Shown one piece after another: positions 34,094 through 42,672 of a stretch of 64,000 nt of DNA. The DNA comes from RGIG5299 sp045588575 (GTDB taxonomy: Bacteria > Bacillota > Clostridia > Oscillospirales > RGIG5299): contig JAZNEJ010000012.1 in the NCBI GenBank assembly GCA_045588575.1, positions 1 to 64,000 on the forward strand, in the 5' to 3' direction. The stretch's first letter is position 1; each line of letters opens with the position of its first letter. A model generated the notes under the pieces. It saw nothing but the letters and a program-made list of their open reading frames with translations. It was not told the DNA's origin and ran no database searches. Made by a program: the position numbers and the translations under genes.

Positions 34094-35131
34094 TCAGCTG
34101 ATGATTATTGATTCTTCTCTTTCGTCTATGTATCCGAGACGGCAAACCTTTTCGCCGGAAGCCTCCAAGCTCTTTATTGCTTTATCGGCATCTTTTTCGG
34201 AAACACAAACAACCATACCAATACCCATATTAAAGGTATTATACATATCTCTTTCGGGAATATGTCCGGTTTGTTCAAGAAGTTTAAAGATTGCGGGAAC
34301 CTCGTAGCTGTTTTTAGAAACAACTGCGGTTTTTCCTTTGGGAAGCATTCTCGGTATATTTTCATAGAAACCGCCGCCGGTTACGTGCGATATACCTTTT
34401 ATTTCAACCTCGTTCATGAGGTTAAGAATCGATTTTACGTAAATTCTTGTGGGCTTTATAAGTTCTTCGCCGATTGTGCTTTGAAGCTCATCGCAATAGA
34501 AGTTTACATTGTTTTCGGATATGTTGAAAACACGTCTTACAAGGGAGAAGCCGTTTGAATGAACGCCGCTCGATGCAAGGCCCAATATAACATCGCCCTT
34601 TTCGATTTTGGAGCCGTCGATAATTTTATTTTTATCTACGATACCCACCGAGAAACCTGCAAGGTCATACTCGTTTATAGGATAAAATCCGGGCATTTCG
34701 GCAGTTTCTCCTCCTACAAGTGCGGCACCTGCCTGACAGCAACCCTCGGCTACGCCTTTAACGATTTCGGCTACTCTCTCGGGAACGTTTTTACCGAGAG
34801 CAATATAGTCAAGGAAGAAAAGAGGCTTAGCGCCCGAGCAAACGATATCGTTTACGCACATTGCAACGCAGTCGATACCGACCGTGTCGTGCTTATTTAA
34901 GCAAAATGCAATTTTAAGTTTCGTTCCTACGCCGTCTGTTCCGGAAACTAAAATAGGTTCTTTCATTCCGGTTAAATCGGGCATAAAAAGTCCGCCGAAG
35001 CCGCCCAAACCACCCATAACGCCTGCTGTTTTAGTGCGGTTTACGTACTCTTTCATAAGTTCTACGCCTTTGTAGCCTGCGGTTACGTCAACGCCTGCTG
35101 CTTTATAGCTTTCACTGTAACTGTTTTTCAT
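34094..35131 (-). CDS. purM: Phosphoribosylformylglycinamidine cyclo-ligase (AIR synthetase)
   Basis: This 345-residue enzyme forms the imidazole ring of AIR with ATP. Family segments are YKAAGVDVTAGYKGVELM, GGFGGLFMPD, LVSGTDGVGTKLKIAF, GGETAEMPGFY, ASSGVHSNGFSLVR and SHVTGGGFYENIPRML. Full length. It lies between purC and purN with short spacing. Confidence 0.97.
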   Translation of the reverse strand: MKNSYSESYKAAGVDVTAGYKGVELMKEYVNRTKTAGVMGGLGGFGGLFMPDLTGMKEPILVSGTDGVGTKLKIAFCLNKHDTVGIDCVAMCVNDIVCSGAKPLFFLDYIALGKNVPERVAEIVKGVAEGCCQAGAALVGGETAEMPGFYPINEYDLAGFSVGIVDKNKIIDGSKIEKGDVILGLASSGVHSNGFSLVRRVFNISENNVNFYCDELQSTIGEELIKPTRIYVKSILNLMNEVEIKGISHVTGGGFYENIPRMLPKGKTAVVSKNSYEVPAIFKLLEQTGHIPERDMYNTFNMGIGMVVCVSEKDADKAIKSLEASGEKVCRLGYIDEREESIIIS

Positions 35132-35147
35132 ATATATTTTCCTTTTC

Positions 35148-35855
35148 TTAGCCTAAAACTCTCTTGAGCATTTCAGCGTATGCGCCTTCAACGTTGCCCA
35201 AATCTCTTCTGAAACGGTCTTTGTCAAGCTTTTCGCCTGTTTTAGCATCCCAGAAACGACAGGTATCGGGTGAGATTTCATCGGCCAAAATTATTGTGCC
35301 GTCTGCAGTTCTTCCGAATTCAATTTTAAAGTCAATAAGGTCAACGCCTATCTCTTTGAAGTATTTTACTAAAATTTCATTTACTTTGAAGGAATAGTCT
35401 GCAATGAGTTTAAGTTCCTCAGGGGTTACAAGTTCCATTGCATAAGCATGATATTCGTTTATCATGGGGTCGCCTAAATCGTCGTTCTTATAGCAATATT
35501 CCAAAACGGTTTTGGCAAGACGGGTTCCCTCTTCAATTCCGAGCTTCTTTGCGAGAGAGCCTGCGGCAACGTTACGTACGATTACTTCAAGCGGAACAAT
35601 CTTTACTTTCTTAACGATTGTTTCTCTATCGGAAATTTGTTCTACGTAGTGAGTGGGAATGCCCTCCTTTTCGAGCATCTGCATAAAGAAGTTAGTGAGC
35701 TTATTGTTTATTATACCTTTTCCTACAATAGTTCCCTTCTTAAGTCCGTTAAAAGCAGTTGCATCGTCTTTGTAGTCTACGATAACGAGATTTTCGTCTT
35801 CGGTTGCATAGACTTTCTTTGCTTTTCCTTCATAAAGTTCCATAGTTTTTTTCAT
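35148..35855 (-). CDS. purC: SAICAR synthetase
   Basis: This 235-residue enzyme condenses carboxyaminoimidazole ribotide with aspartate. It has LYEGKAKKVYATEDENLVIV at the N-terminus, EVIVRNVAAGSLAKKLGIEEG, LVDFKIEFG in the form DLIDFKIEFGR, and DEISPDTCRFWD. It is the short, single-domain bacterial form. GGGGG-type Shine-Dalgarno sequence precedes the ATG. It follows purE by 57 bp. Confidence 0.97.
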   Translation of the reverse strand: MKKTMELYEGKAKKVYATEDENLVIVDYKDDATAFNGLKKGTIVGKGIINNKLTNFFMQMLEKEGIPTHYVEQISDRETIVKKVKIVPLEVIVRNVAAGSLAKKLGIEEGTRLAKTVLEYCYKNDDLGDPMINEYHAYAMELVTPEELKLIADYSFKVNEILVKYFKEIGVDLIDFKIEFGRTADGTIILADEISPDTCRFWDAKTGEKLDKDRFRRDLGNVEGAYAEMLKRVLG

Positions 35856-35912
35856 TTACATTTCCCCCTGTTTTATATTATAAATTATATTTTTTATCAT
35901 CTTAATATCAGC

Positions 35913-36410
35913 TTAAAGCTGTTTGATTTCTTCGTTTATACGAACGTTTGCTTTGTAAACCTTTTCTGCCATTGCTTTTCTGTGTTCGATAAGTTTCGTT
36001 GTTAATTCTTCATCGTTGAGAGCAAGAATTTGAAGAGCTAAAAGAGCCGCGTTTACAGCACCGTCGATTGCAACGGTTGCAACGGGAATGCCGGCGGGCA
36101 TTTGAACCGTTGAAAGAAGTGAATCAAGTCCGTCTAAAGTTGAAGACTTCATAGGAATTCCAATTACGGGTATAACTGTGTGAGCCGCTAATACGCCTCC
36201 CAAGTGAGCTGCTTTTCCCGCTGCGGAAATTATTATTCCGTAACCGTTTTTAACGGCATTTTTTGAAAACTCCGCCGCTTTATCGGGTGTTCTGTGTGCC
36301 GAGCAAACCATAACATCTACTTCAACACCAAAGTCTTTAAGTGTTGTAACGCATCCTTTTAATGCGGGAAAATCGCTGTCGCTTCCCATTATAAGTGCAA
36401 CTTTTTTCAT
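35913..36410 (-). CDS. purE: N5-carboxyaminoimidazole ribonucleotide mutase
   Basis: This 165-residue PurE has the flavodoxin-like fold. It contains MGSDSDFPALKG, SAHRTPDKAAEF with the catalytic His, AAGKAAHLGGVLAAHT and SLLSTVQMPAGIPVATVAID. The order of these and the length match class I PurE, which needs PurK for CO2 supply; no purK is seen in this window. The start overlaps the stop of the ThrE-type exporter by four bases (ATGA). Confidence 0.95.
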   Translation of the reverse strand: MKKVALIMGSDSDFPALKGCVTTLKDFGVEVDVMVCSAHRTPDKAAEFSKNAVKNGYGIIISAAGKAAHLGGVLAAHTVIPVIGIPMKSSTLDGLDSLLSTVQMPAGIPVATVAIDGAVNAALLALQILALNDEELTTKLIEHRKAMAEKVYKANVRINEEIKQL

Positions 36411-37666
36411 TTTTTGTGCCTTCTTTCCGTTTTATTTTTATTCGTTATTGCTTTAAATAAAAAGCTTGTTACCGCTATTGCTCCCGCCATTACGCCGGCA
36501 AAGAAAACCGTATCGGTTCCTTTTGTTGCAAAGCCTGCATAATCGCCTTGTACCAAGAAAAGCATAGTTTCATAAAGCCAAATTCCCGGAACAAGAGGTA
36601 TAACCGCAGGAAAGACGAATACCGTTGCGGGCATTTTAAATATTCTGGCAAAGATTTCGCCCGATATTGCAATAAGCATCGTTCCTAAAAATCCGCCAAG
36701 CATTATTGAAAGACCAAAATAGCTGAAAATATAAAAAACATAGTATCCGAGCGCCGCAATTACAGCAGACGGAATAAGCGATTTTTTCGGAGCAGACAAA
36801 AGCATTCCGAAAAAGAAAGAAGCAAGAGAACAAAAAACGAGAGCTTTAACGGTTTCAAATAAAAAATCTCCGTTTACTATTACATGAGAGTTTATGGTTC
36901 CGCCGAAGAAAACATAGGCTGAAAGAACTGTACCTACACCGGCAGCCAAACAAACCGCAACGAGTAAAACCTCCGCCAAGCGTGAAACGCCCGAAACCAA
37001 ATCGCCGTTTATAGTGTCTCGTATCGCATTAGTCATTACAAGACCGGGCAAAAGCGGCATTATTGCACCGATAATAACGTTTGAAACGTTAAGGTCGGGG
37101 AAAAACAAAAGAAAAATTACAGCTATAACCGAAGCAATAAAGCTTCCTACAAAATTTGAAACGAAATGGAATATATCCATTCTTTTCAAAGTGGAAAGGA
37201 ACATTTGAATTGCAACTCCGCAAAGCATTGCCGCAATAAATTCCAAAATACCGCCGCCGAAAAGCACAGCAAAAAATCCCGAAGAAAGCGCTCCCGCAAC
37301 AACATTAAGAAAATAACCGTTTTTCTTTTTATCGGCTTCTTTTTTGAGTTGTTTTTGCGCGAAGCTCTTTTCAGCTTCAAAAAGAGAAATTTCTCCGCTT
37401 ATTACTTTTCTTGAAATATCGTTCGCTTCATTTAAGCGTTGAAGATTAAAGGAACGCTTCTTAACACGGCATACCTCTGTGTAACAACGTTTTTGGTCGT
37501 CTCTTATTGAAAGAATTACACCTGTGGGAAAGGCAAGTATATCGGCATTATGCAAGCCAAAGCGTTCACAAAGTCTTGTTATAGACTCTTCTGCTCTGTA
37601 TGTTTCTCCGCCGTTTTCCAAAATTGCGATTGTTAAATATTTGCAAACCGACAGAAGACTTTCCAT
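36407..37666 (-). CDS. ThrE-type threonine/serine exporter family membrane protein
   Basis: This 419-residue integral membrane protein fuses both halves of the ThrE family: an N-terminal cytoplasmic part with ILENGGETYRAEESITRLCERFG followed by about five helices (DUF1212), and a C-terminal five-helix part (DUF3815, with VPGIWLYETMLFLVQGD). Relatives export threonine and serine. It is the first gene of the purine operon and its stop overlaps the purE start, so the two are translationally coupled. The ATG at 37666 is about 19 bases from the GGAGG; an in-frame ATT upstream has closer spacing, so the true start is uncertain. Confidence 0.83.
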   Translation of the reverse strand: MESLLSVCKYLTIAILENGGETYRAEESITRLCERFGLHNADILAFPTGVILSIRDDQKRCYTEVCRVKKRSFNLQRLNEANDISRKVISGEISLFEAEKSFAQKQLKKEADKKKNGYFLNVVAGALSSGFFAVLFGGGILEFIAAMLCGVAIQMFLSTLKRMDIFHFVSNFVGSFIASVIAVIFLLFFPDLNVSNVIIGAIMPLLPGLVMTNAIRDTINGDLVSGVSRLAEVLLVAVCLAAGVGTVLSAYVFFGGTINSHVIVNGDFLFETVKALVFCSLASFFFGMLLSAPKKSLIPSAVIAALGYYVFYIFSYFGLSIMLGGFLGTMLIAISGEIFARIFKMPATVFVFPAVIPLVPGIWLYETMLFLVQGDYAGFATKGTDTVFFAGVMAGAIAVTSFLFKAITNKNKTERRHKK

Positions 37667-37720
37667 ATTGCAATCCGTAATTACCCCTCCTTTTCAAAAA
37701 ACAGCATTTTATGATATTAT

Positions 37721-37749
37721 ATAATACCATAAAATACAAAATAAATCAA
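37721..37749 (-). promoter_or_regulatory. Probable promoter of the exporter-purine operon
   Basis: TTGATT (37749-37744) and TATTAT (37726-37721) on the minus strand are 17 bp apart. I see no purine riboswitch or obvious PurR box between it and the first gene. Confidence 0.68.
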
Positions 37750-37792
37750 TATTTTATACCATTATTTTTTGCAAATTATTCAATGAGTTCTA

Positions 37793-37821
37793 TTGACAAA
37801 AAACACATTCTGTTGTAACAT
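37793..37821 (+). promoter_or_regulatory. Sigma-A promoter of the topoisomerase operon
   Basis: TTGACA (37793-37798) and TAACAT (37816-37821) are 17 bp apart, 83 bp before the start codon. Confidence 0.8.
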
Positions 37822-37904
37822 ATTAACAAACAAACCACTATATATAGGTTTTTAAAACGATTTTTTCTTTTTTTGAACAGATATATCCGAAGGGAAAGAT
37901 TCTT

Positions 37905-39881
37905 TTGTCTAAAAAGCAGTATACCAATGAAAGCATATCGTCTTTAAAAGGCGCCGACCGCGTTAGAAAACGTCCCGCCGTTATTTTCGGTTCCGACGGC
38001 GTTGAGGGTTGCCGACATACTTTTATTGAAATTCTTTCAAACTCAATAGACGAAGCAAAAGAAGGTTACGGTAACAAAATTATCGTTACCCGTTTCAATG
38101 ACGGCTTCGTTGAGGTTACCGACTTCGGACGAGGAACTCCCGTAGACTTTAACAACAAAGAAAATCGCTATAATTGGGAGCTTATTTACTGCGAGCTTTA
38201 TGCGGGCGGAAAATATTCAAATGATGGCGGAAACTATGAATATTCTCTCGGTTTGAACGGTTTGGGCCTTTGTGCCACTCAATATGCCTCCGAGCGTATG
38301 GAGGTTGAAATTTTCAGAGACGGCTTCAGATATTTCTTGGAATTTGAAAAGGGTGAAAATAAGGGCGGTCTTTTAAAAGAGCCCACCACCCACAAGCAAA
38401 CCGGAACGAGAACGAAGTGGAAACCTGATATCGACGTTTTTACCGATATTAACATATCTTCCGATTTCATTGAAAACACAATTGACAAACAGGCCATTGT
38501 AAATAAAGGAATTCGTTTTGTTTTTAAAGACCAGCGCCCCAACGGTTCTTTCGAAACGAAGGAATTCTTCTATGAAAACGGCATAAGCGATTATATTAAA
38601 ATTCTTGCGGGTGATTCTGCTTTTTCCGAACCCGTTTTCGTAACCGCCGAAAGACAGGGCCGCGACCGTGAAGACAAGCCCGAATATAAGGTTAAAATTG
38701 AAACGGCGTTTTGTTTTTCAAACAAATATCAAGGTCTTGAATATTTCCACAATTCAAGCTGTTTGGAGCACGGCGGAAGCCCCGAAAAAGCAGTTAAAAG
38801 CGCATTTGTTTCCGCATTTGACGCTTATATTAAGCAAATTAACAAATATAACAAAAACGAATCGAAAATTACTTTTATAGACGTTCAGGAATGTCTCATT
38901 CTTATTTCAAACACCTATTCTACCATTACTTCTTACGAAAACCAAACGAAAAAAGCCATCACCAACGTATTTATTCAGCAGGCGATGACCGATTTTTTGA
39001 AAGAACAGCTTGAAATTTGGTTTAAAGAGCATCCCCAAGAAGCAACCCGTGTTGCCGAACAGCTTCTTGCCAATAAGCGTTCAAGAGAAAACGCCGAAAA
39101 AAGCCGTCAAATAATGAAAGTTAAGCTTACCGGCGCTATTGATATAACCAACAGAATTGAAAAATTCGTTGACTGCCGCTCGAAAGATATTTCCAAGCGT
39201 GAGCTTTACATAGTTGAGGGCGACTCGGCTTTAGGCTCGTGTAAGCAAGGCAGAGATTCGGAATTTCAGGCAATTATGCCCGTTAGAGGTAAAATTTTAA
39301 ACTGTTTAAAAGCCGATTACGATAAAATTTTCAAAAGCGAAGTTATAACCAATCTTATCAAGGTTTTGGGCTGTGGCGTTGAAGTAAAGCTTAAAAATGC
39401 AAAAGATATAGGCGGCTTCGATATAAACAATTTAAGATGGAATAAAATTATAATTTGTACCGATGCCGACGTTGACGGTTATCAAATCCGCGCCCTTATT
39501 CTTACAATGATATATCGTCTGCTCCCCACTCTTATAAACGAGGGTTATATTTACATTGCCGAAACTCCGCTTTACGAAATTGCTTATAAAGGCGAATCTT
39601 ATTTTGCTTATGACGAGCAGGAAAAACAGCGCATTTTGGAAATGTTGGGCGACGTTAAGGTTTCGATTTCACGTTCAAAAGGTTTGGGTGAAAACGAGCC
39701 CGATATGATGTGGCTTACAACAATGAATCCGAAAACGCGCCGTTTAACCAAAATTTTACCCGAAGACGTTACCGAAACCGAAGAAATTTTTAATATTTTG
39801 CTCGGTGATAATTTGGAAGGCAGAAAAGATTATATTGCCGCTTTCGGCAGCGATTATCTCGATGATTTAGATTTATCTTAA
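37905..39881 (+). CDS. Type IIA DNA topoisomerase, B (ATPase/Toprim) subunit, GyrB/ParE-like
   Basis: This 658-residue ATPase subunit contains a GHKL domain (NSIDEAKEG, VTDFGRGTPV, AGGKYSNDG, SLGLNGLG lid), a transducer domain and a Toprim domain (LYIVEGDSALGSCKQGRDSEFQ, PVRGKILN, TDADVDGYQIRALILT). It is divergent from standard GyrB and ParE: the lid reads SLGLNGLG where most have GGLHGVG, and the Toprim motif has GDSALGS for GDSAGGS. This suggests an accessory, third type IIA enzyme or a lineage-specific topoisomerase IV. The start is TTG, with AAGGGA about ten bases upstream. The A subunit follows 18 bp later. Confidence 0.88.
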   Translation: MSKKQYTNESISSLKGADRVRKRPAVIFGSDGVEGCRHTFIEILSNSIDEAKEGYGNKIIVTRFNDGFVEVTDFGRGTPVDFNNKENRYNWELIYCELYAGGKYSNDGGNYEYSLGLNGLGLCATQYASERMEVEIFRDGFRYFLEFEKGENKGGLLKEPTTHKQTGTRTKWKPDIDVFTDINISSDFIENTIDKQAIVNKGIRFVFKDQRPNGSFETKEFFYENGISDYIKILAGDSAFSEPVFVTAERQGRDREDKPEYKVKIETAFCFSNKYQGLEYFHNSSCLEHGGSPEKAVKSAFVSAFDAYIKQINKYNKNESKITFIDVQECLILISNTYSTITSYENQTKKAITNVFIQQAMTDFLKEQLEIWFKEHPQEATRVAEQLLANKRSRENAEKSRQIMKVKLTGAIDITNRIEKFVDCRSKDISKRELYIVEGDSALGSCKQGRDSEFQAIMPVRGKILNCLKADYDKIFKSEVITNLIKVLGCGVEVKLKNAKDIGGFDINNLRWNKIIICTDADVDGYQIRALILTMIYRLLPTLINEGYIYIAETPLYEIAYKGESYFAYDEQEKQRILEMLGDVKVSISRSKGLGENEPDMMWLTTMNPKTRRLTKILPEDVTETEEIFNILLGDNLEGRKDYIAAFGSDYLDDLDLS

Positions 39882-39899
39882 CGAAGGGAGAGAGCTTAA

Positions 39900-42605
39900 T
39901 TGAAAGATAATAAAGATATTTTTTCAAACGACAGCATGATGGATGACTACATGCAATCTTCCTTCGATGATTTTTTCGGCAGCGATGACGGTCTTATTTT
40001 AAAGCCGAAAAACGAACCCGACGACCTTTTTAAAGCTATAGACGAGGCTTTTGGCGGAAGCTCCGAGCCCGAATCGGCGGAAGAAACAAAAGAAACGGCA
40101 GAAGAAGTTTTACCAAAAGAAGCCGAGCCTCTTACCTCTTTTAAAGAAGCTGCTTCGGAACCTGAGAAAGAAATAATTTCCGAGCTTCCCAAGCTTGTTA
40201 AGGAAGAAGAGAAAAAAGAAGAAAAGCTTGTTAAAGATGATGCCGCCCAAAGAATTGCGCTTCTTAAAGAAAAGGCTGAAAAAGAAAAGAAAAACAAGCC
40301 CGAATTGGAAAGGGTAATTTTCCCGAATATCGTTTCTACTTTAAACTCCAAAGACGAAAAATCCGATAAACCGAAAAAAGCAAAAAAGGGCAAAAAAGCG
40401 GCCGTCGAAACAGTTGATTTCGATAACGAGCCAAAAGCTCCTCTTTTTGCTCCGCAGGGAATTACAAGCACTCTTAAGCAAAACTATATGCCCTACACAA
40501 TGAGCGTTATTATTTCCCGTGCAATTCCCGAAATAGACGGCTTTAAGCCCTCGCACAGAAAGCTTCTTTATACAATGTATAAAATGGGATTATTATCGGG
40601 CGGGCTTACAAAATCGGCAAATATCGTCGGTACTACCATGCGCCTTAATCCCCACGGCGATGCCGCAATTTACGATACTATGGTGCGTCTTGCCAGAGGT
40701 AACGAAACCTTGCTTCATCCTTTCGTTGAAAGTAAAGGAAACTTCGGCAAACACTATTCAAGAGATATGCAGTGTGCCGCATCACGTTACACCGAAGCAA
40801 AGCTTTCTTCGATTTGCGCAGAGCTTTTTAAAAACATCGATAAAAACAACGTAAAATTAGTTGATAACTATGACGGCACTTTAAAAGAACCCACCTTGCT
40901 TCCCGTTACCTTCCCTAACATTCTCATAACTCCCAGTATAGGTATTGCGGTTGGTATGGCATCTTCAGTTTGTTCTTTCAATCTTTCGGAGGTTTGCGAT
41001 ACCACAATTGAATATATTAAAAATCCCGATTGCGACATTATGAACACCTTAAAAGCTCCCGATTTTTCTACCGGCGGCCAGATTATTCTTTCTCACGAAG
41101 AAATGAGAAACATTTACAATACCGGTCGAGGCAGCTTTAAAATGAGAGCAAAATACCGTGTGGATGACGACGGACGTATTGAAATTTACGAAATCCCCTA
41201 TTCCACCACCATTGAAGCTATTATAGATAAAATTATTGCTCTCATAAAAGAAGGAAAAATTAAAGAAATTTCCGAAATAAGAGATGAAACCGATAAGGAA
41301 GGTCTTAGAATTGCAATTGAGTTAAAACGAGGAAACGACCCCGATAAGCTTATGCAAAAGCTCTTTGCAATTACTCCCTTGCAAGATAGTTTCGGTTGCA
41401 ACTTTAACATACTTATTAACGGTTCTCCGAGAGTTATGGGTATTAAAGAAATTCTCGATGAATGGCTTATTTTCAGAATTGAATGCATTAAAAACGAGCT
41501 TAATTTCGACCTTCAAAAAATGCGTGAAAAGCTTCATTTGCTTTACGGTCTTAAGAAAATTATTCTCGATATTGATAAGGCCATTAAAATTGTTCGAGAA
41601 ACCGAAGAAGACAGTGAGGTTGTTCCTAATCTTATTATCGGTTTCGGAATCGATGAAGCTCAGGCTGAATTTGTCGCCGATATAAAGCTTAGAAATTTAA
41701 ACAAGCAATATCTTTTAAATAAGATTTCGGAAGTCGAGGAGCTTGAAAAATCCATTGCCGATACTGAGTCAACCCTTGCAAGCAAGGCAAAAATAAAGAA
41801 TATTATTATCAAAGACCTTGAACAAATCAAGAAAAAATACGGTATTCCGAGAAAATCGGATATTATTTTCAAGGACGATATAGAAACCTATTCCGCCGAA
41901 GAAGAAGTGCCCGATTTCAACGTAAATATTTTCTTTACAAAAAGCGGTTATTTCAAAAAAATCACTCCTCTCTCTCTTAGAATGAACAGCGAACAAAGAC
42001 TTAAAGAAGATGATGAAATTATATTCTCAAAAGAGGTTTCAAACAAGTGCGACTTGCTTTTCTTTACCGATAAATGTCAGGTTTACAAGAGCAAGGTTTC
42101 CGATTTCCAAGAGTGCAAGGCTTCTGTTTTAGGTCACTTTATTCCCTCTTCTTTGGGCTTTGAAAACAACGAAAACCCCTTATTTATGGCGGTTACAGCC
42201 GACTATAAAGGTTTTATACTTGTCACCTTTAAAAACGGTAAGGCGGCTAAAATTTCACTTTCTGCTTTTGAAACAAAAACAAACAGAAAGAAGCTTATTA
42301 ACGCTTATTCCGATAAGTCCGAAGCGGTTGCATTTTTCTGCGATTCGGCTGACTTTGACCTCTTACTCCGTGCTTCAAACGACAGATTCCTTTCGGTAAA
42401 TACCGCAATGATTTCAGAGAAAACAACAAAAAACACCCAGGGCGTTCAGGTTATCACTTTAAAGGGCAAAAACACATTATTTTCCGCAAAGCGACTTGAA
42501 GCGGATGATTTTGTAAATCCTCACCGATATAAAACAAAAAACATTCCCGCGGCGGGTTCTTTCTTAAGCGAAGACGATAAAAAGAAAAATCAGCTCACGT
42601 TGTAA
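39900..42605 (+). CDS. Type IIA DNA topoisomerase, A (cleavage) subunit with charged N-terminal extension
   Basis: This 901-residue protein has an ordinary GyrA/ParC-like breakage-reunion core beginning near residue 187 (SVIISRAIPEIDGFKPSHRK), catalytic Tyr297 in AASRYTEAKLSS, a coiled-coil arm and a C-terminal beta region. Residues 1-185 are extra: a strongly acidic start (DDYMQSSFDDFFGSDD), then alternating Glu- and Lys-rich segments, likely disordered, ending in a Lys-rich patch (KPKKAKKGKK). Such an extension is not found on standard GyrA or ParC. The start is TTG with GGGAGAGAG upstream. It forms a two-gene operon with the B subunit. Confidence 0.88.
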   Translation: MKDNKDIFSNDSMMDDYMQSSFDDFFGSDDGLILKPKNEPDDLFKAIDEAFGGSSEPESAEETKETAEEVLPKEAEPLTSFKEAASEPEKEIISELPKLVKEEEKKEEKLVKDDAAQRIALLKEKAEKEKKNKPELERVIFPNIVSTLNSKDEKSDKPKKAKKGKKAAVETVDFDNEPKAPLFAPQGITSTLKQNYMPYTMSVIISRAIPEIDGFKPSHRKLLYTMYKMGLLSGGLTKSANIVGTTMRLNPHGDAAIYDTMVRLARGNETLLHPFVESKGNFGKHYSRDMQCAASRYTEAKLSSICAELFKNIDKNNVKLVDNYDGTLKEPTLLPVTFPNILITPSIGIAVGMASSVCSFNLSEVCDTTIEYIKNPDCDIMNTLKAPDFSTGGQIILSHEEMRNIYNTGRGSFKMRAKYRVDDDGRIEIYEIPYSTTIEAIIDKIIALIKEGKIKEISEIRDETDKEGLRIAIELKRGNDPDKLMQKLFAITPLQDSFGCNFNILINGSPRVMGIKEILDEWLIFRIECIKNELNFDLQKMREKLHLLYGLKKIILDIDKAIKIVRETEEDSEVVPNLIIGFGIDEAQAEFVADIKLRNLNKQYLLNKISEVEELEKSIADTESTLASKAKIKNIIIKDLEQIKKKYGIPRKSDIIFKDDIETYSAEEEVPDFNVNIFFTKSGYFKKITPLSLRMNSEQRLKEDDEIIFSKEVSNKCDLLFFTDKCQVYKSKVSDFQECKASVLGHFIPSSLGFENNENPLFMAVTADYKGFILVTFKNGKAAKISLSAFETKTNRKKLINAYSDKSEAVAFFCDSADFDLLLRASNDRFLSVNTAMISEKTTKNTQGVQVITLKGKNTLFSAKRLEADDFVNPHRYKTKNIPAAGSFLSEDDKKKNQLTL

Positions 42606-42611
42606 AATTGA

Positions 42612-42643
42612 AAAATAACGGCTTTTGTAGCCGTTATTTTTTT
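42612..42643 (+). terminator. Terminator of the topoisomerase operon
   Basis: AATAACGGCT pairs with AGCCGTTATT, followed by seven or more T. Confidence 0.92.
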
Positions 42644-42672
42644 GTTGCATATTATGATTTTGAGGTGATTTT

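Noticed and set aside
37667..37904. Purine (xpt-type) riboswitch upstream of the pur operon
   Set aside because: I see no conserved purine-aptamer loops; the leader is short and AT-rich.
39947..40471. 174-residue minus-strand frame opposite the topoisomerase extension
   Set aside because: Its Ser/Phe-rich sequence is the mirror of Glu/Lys codons; there is no ribosome binding site. It does show that the extension lacks stops on both strands, which follows from composition.
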